DNA of 6,722 nucleotides, taken from positions 1-6,722 of the forward strand of contig JAQTPJ010000046.1 of the NCBI GenBank assembly GCA_028712915.1. Direction: 5' to 3'. The notes under the pieces were generated by a model. The model saw nothing but the letters and a program-made list of their open reading frames with translations, was not told the origin of the DNA and searched no databases. Origin of the DNA: Candidatus Omnitrophota bacterium. Its GTDB lineage: Bacteria > Omnitrophota > Gorgyraeia > Velamenicoccales > JABMQK01. Each line of letters begins with the position of its first letter. Positions within the stretch are counted from its first letter, which is position 1. Of the stretch, positions 5,696 through 6,722 are shown piece by piece. Both the position numbers and the translations under genes were made by a program.

Positions 5696-6418
5696 ATGAA
5701 GAATAAAACTGGCGGCTTTGCCTATTTTCTCTCCAAGAAAGTGGGCAAGGCGATTATGGATTACAAGATGCTTGATGACGGCGACAAAATATTAGTAGCT
5801 GTCTCAGGCGGCAAGGATAGCCTTACGCTGCTTAAAATATTGCAGCAGCGCCGTTCATTCGTGCCTATAAAATATAAATTGATCGTTCTGTATGTGGATA
5901 TGGGTTACGGCCGTGCTTATTGTAAGGCATTAGAAAAATACCTTAAAGATAGCGGATGCGAATACCGCATAAAAAAGGTCAGCATTGTAAAAAATACAAA
6001 AGGCGGGAAGGTTGATTGTTTCTGGTGTTCCTGGAACCGCCGCAAAGCGATTTTTGATGCCGCCGCTAAATTAGGCTGCAATAAAATCGCCATGGGCCAC
6101 CACAAGGATGATATTGTTCAGACGTTTTTCTTAAATCTTATTTTTCAGGGCGAGATAAGCGCCATATCTCCAAGGCAGGAATTATTTGGGGGAAAGATTG
6201 TAATTATAAGGCCGTTGGCCTATCTGGAGGAGAATGAGTGCCGGCGTTTTGCGCGAGATAATAATTTTCCCAAATTGCGCAGCAATTGCCCCAATTCAGG
6301 CAAGACCCAGCGCAGCCAAGTGGCTAAGTTAATTCGGCAGATGGAAGGAATGTCTCCTAATTTCAAGACAAATGTCTTCCGCAGCCTGCGGCGGATAAAA
6401 AAGGAATACCTGGTTTGA
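5696..6418 (+). CDS. TtcA-like PP-loop ATPase, probable tRNA thiolation enzyme
   Basis: A PP-loop (adenine nucleotide alpha-hydrolase) protein of the TtcA/TtuA group, which activates a tRNA base as an adenylate and inserts sulfur. E. coli TtcA makes 2-thiocytidine at position 32. Motifs visible are S37-GGKDS at 37-42, C108-F-W-C111 followed by NRRKAIFDAAAKLG, G134-HHKDD at 134-139, and VIIRPLAYLEE at 179-189. A third cysteine is C198, next to FPKLRSNCP. Two cysteines in CxxC plus one distal cysteine match the three-Cys ligation of the [4Fe-4S] cluster in TtcA. At 240 residues it is clearly shorter than E. coli TtcA (about 311), with abbreviated ends. The start lies one base after the SAM hydrolase stop and has no clear ribosome site, so translation is probably coupled. 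The exact tRNA position modified cannot be told from sequence. Confidence 0.82.
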   Translation: MKNKTGGFAYFLSKKVGKAIMDYKMLDDGDKILVAVSGGKDSLTLLKILQQRRSFVPIKYKLIVLYVDMGYGRAYCKALEKYLKDSGCEYRIKKVSIVKNTKGGKVDCFWCSWNRRKAIFDAAAKLGCNKIAMGHHKDDIVQTFFLNLIFQGEISAISPRQELFGGKIVIIRPLAYLEENECRRFARDNNFPKLRSNCPNSGKTQRSQVAKLIRQMEGMSPNFKTNVFRSLRRIKKEYLV

Positions 6419-6431
6419 TAAGTTGATTTTA

Positions 6432-6450
6432 CCGGTCCTAACCGGCTTTT
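6432..6450 (+). terminator. Probable intrinsic terminator at the operon end
   Basis: A perfect 5-bp stem CCGGT / ACCGG (6432-6436 with 6441-6445) closes a CCTA loop and is followed by CTTTTC and a further T-rich run to about 6462. It lies 13 bases after the TtcA-like stop. The stem is short, so termination may be partial, but its position just before a new promoter supports it. Confidence 0.6.
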
Positions 6451-6460
6451 CTTATTCCTT

Positions 6461-6489
6461 TTGCACTTATCATATAAAAGTAATATAAT
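6461..6489 (+). promoter_or_regulatory. Sigma70-type promoter for the rmuC-like gene
   Basis: TTGCAC at 6461-6466 is a -35 match (5 of 6 to TTGACA allowing for the CA/AC order is not exact; the first three bases TTG fit). TATAAT at 6484-6489 is a perfect -10. The spacer is exactly 17 bases. Transcription would begin near 6496, leaving a leader of only about 15 bases before the ATG at 6511. Location just after a terminator-like hairpin strengthens the call. Confidence 0.62.
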
Positions 6490-6510
6490 AACCAGATAAC
6501 CATAATAGCC

Positions 6511-6722
6511 ATGATAGCGATATCGATGTTGGGAATAGTACTGTTAGTTTTAGGGATAATATTTATTCTATCTTTAATCTTTAAATTATCCTCCCAGGTT
6601 AATTCTCAGTTTGCGGTAATTAACCAGCAGCTAAACGAACGCCTGAAAGATAATAATGACACCCTTGCCAAGACTCAGCAGGATATCACGCAAAGGTTAA
6701 ATAAAATTTCAGAAGTAGAAAG
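6511..6722 (+). CDS. rmuC: RmuC-like protein, N-terminal part (3' end outside window)
   Basis: The frame from ATG 6511 stays open to the window end, giving about 70 codons. It begins with a membrane helix, MLGIVLLVLGIIFILSLIF (about residues 6-24). A polar, Gln/Asn-rich stretch likely to form a coiled coil follows: QVNSQFAVINQQLNERLK, then TLAKTQQDITQRLNKISEVE. An N-terminal membrane anchor followed by this type of coiled coil is the arrangement of RmuC (DNA recombination protein RmuC), whose C-terminal nuclease-like domain would lie beyond the window. RmuC limits recombination between inverted repeats in E. coli. The start is the first ATG after the promoter; it lacks a Shine-Dalgarno, and ATG 6526 is an alternative. 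The nuclease domain is not visible, so another membrane-anchored coiled-coil protein cannot be excluded. Confidence 0.65.
   Translation, partial: MIAISMLGIVLLVLGIIFILSLIFKLSSQVNSQFAVINQQLNERLKDNNDTLAKTQQDITQRLNKISEVE

Noticed and set aside
6473..6478. TATAAA as an alternative -10 element
   Set aside because: It is only six bases after the -35 candidate TTGCAC; the TATAAT at 6484-6489 gives the correct 17-base spacing.
1..6722. Defence island, prophage, CRISPR array, insertion sequence or NrdR-box pair
   Set aside because: No phage or transposase genes, no spaced direct repeats, no terminal inverted repeats and no paired NrdR-box-like sites were seen. The genes are ordinary housekeeping families in one collinear operon.

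Overview
The window is a 6.7 kb stretch of bacterial chromosome, moderately AT-rich and very tightly packed. Every gene lies on the + strand. It carries ten genes: the 3' end of glyA, eight complete genes, and the 5' end of an rmuC-like gene. There are no mobile elements, RNA genes, CRISPR arrays or long non-coding stretches; the only gap above about 25 bases is 92 bases before the last gene. The gene content (glyA, dCMP deaminase, nrdR, a DUF151 nuclease, an archaeal-style SAM hydrolase and a TtcA-like PP-loop protein packed head to tail) suggests an uncultured Gram-negative-type lineage such as Candidatus Omnitrophota or a neighbour. That placement is inference from gene content and style, not from a marker gene.

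Region 1 (1-1448) reads as a nucleotide and one-carbon module. GlyA makes 5,10-methylene-THF, dCMP deaminase makes dUMP, and NrdR represses ribonucleotide reductase genes. The first two supply the two substrates of thymidylate synthase, and the third controls deoxynucleotide supply.

Region 2 (1458-3782) holds nucleic-acid enzymes: a bifunctional-nuclease-family protein, a YfcE/MJ0936-type metallophosphoesterase coupled to it by an ATGA overlap, and a class II tRNA nucleotidyltransferase with an HD domain.

Region 3 (3807-6418) is the more unusual part. It has a fusion of a reduced macro domain to a Nudix hydrolase, then a small SemiSWEET/PQ-loop-like membrane protein (ATGA overlap), a SAM hydrolase (DUF62), and a TtcA-like tRNA thiolation enzyme that starts one base after the SAM hydrolase stop codon. 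Most junctions are overlaps or gaps of under 25 bases, so 1-6418 is probably one transcript that began upstream of the window.

A short GC-rich hairpin with a T-rich tail (6432-6450), followed by a good sigma70-type promoter (6461-6489), marks the end of that operon. A new transcription unit then begins with the rmuC-like gene. The most notable items are the macro-Nudix fusion, whose macro half seems to lack the usual ADP-ribose loop, and the SemiSWEET / SAM hydrolase / TtcA-like trio. I do not see a clearly new multi-gene defence or mobile system here.
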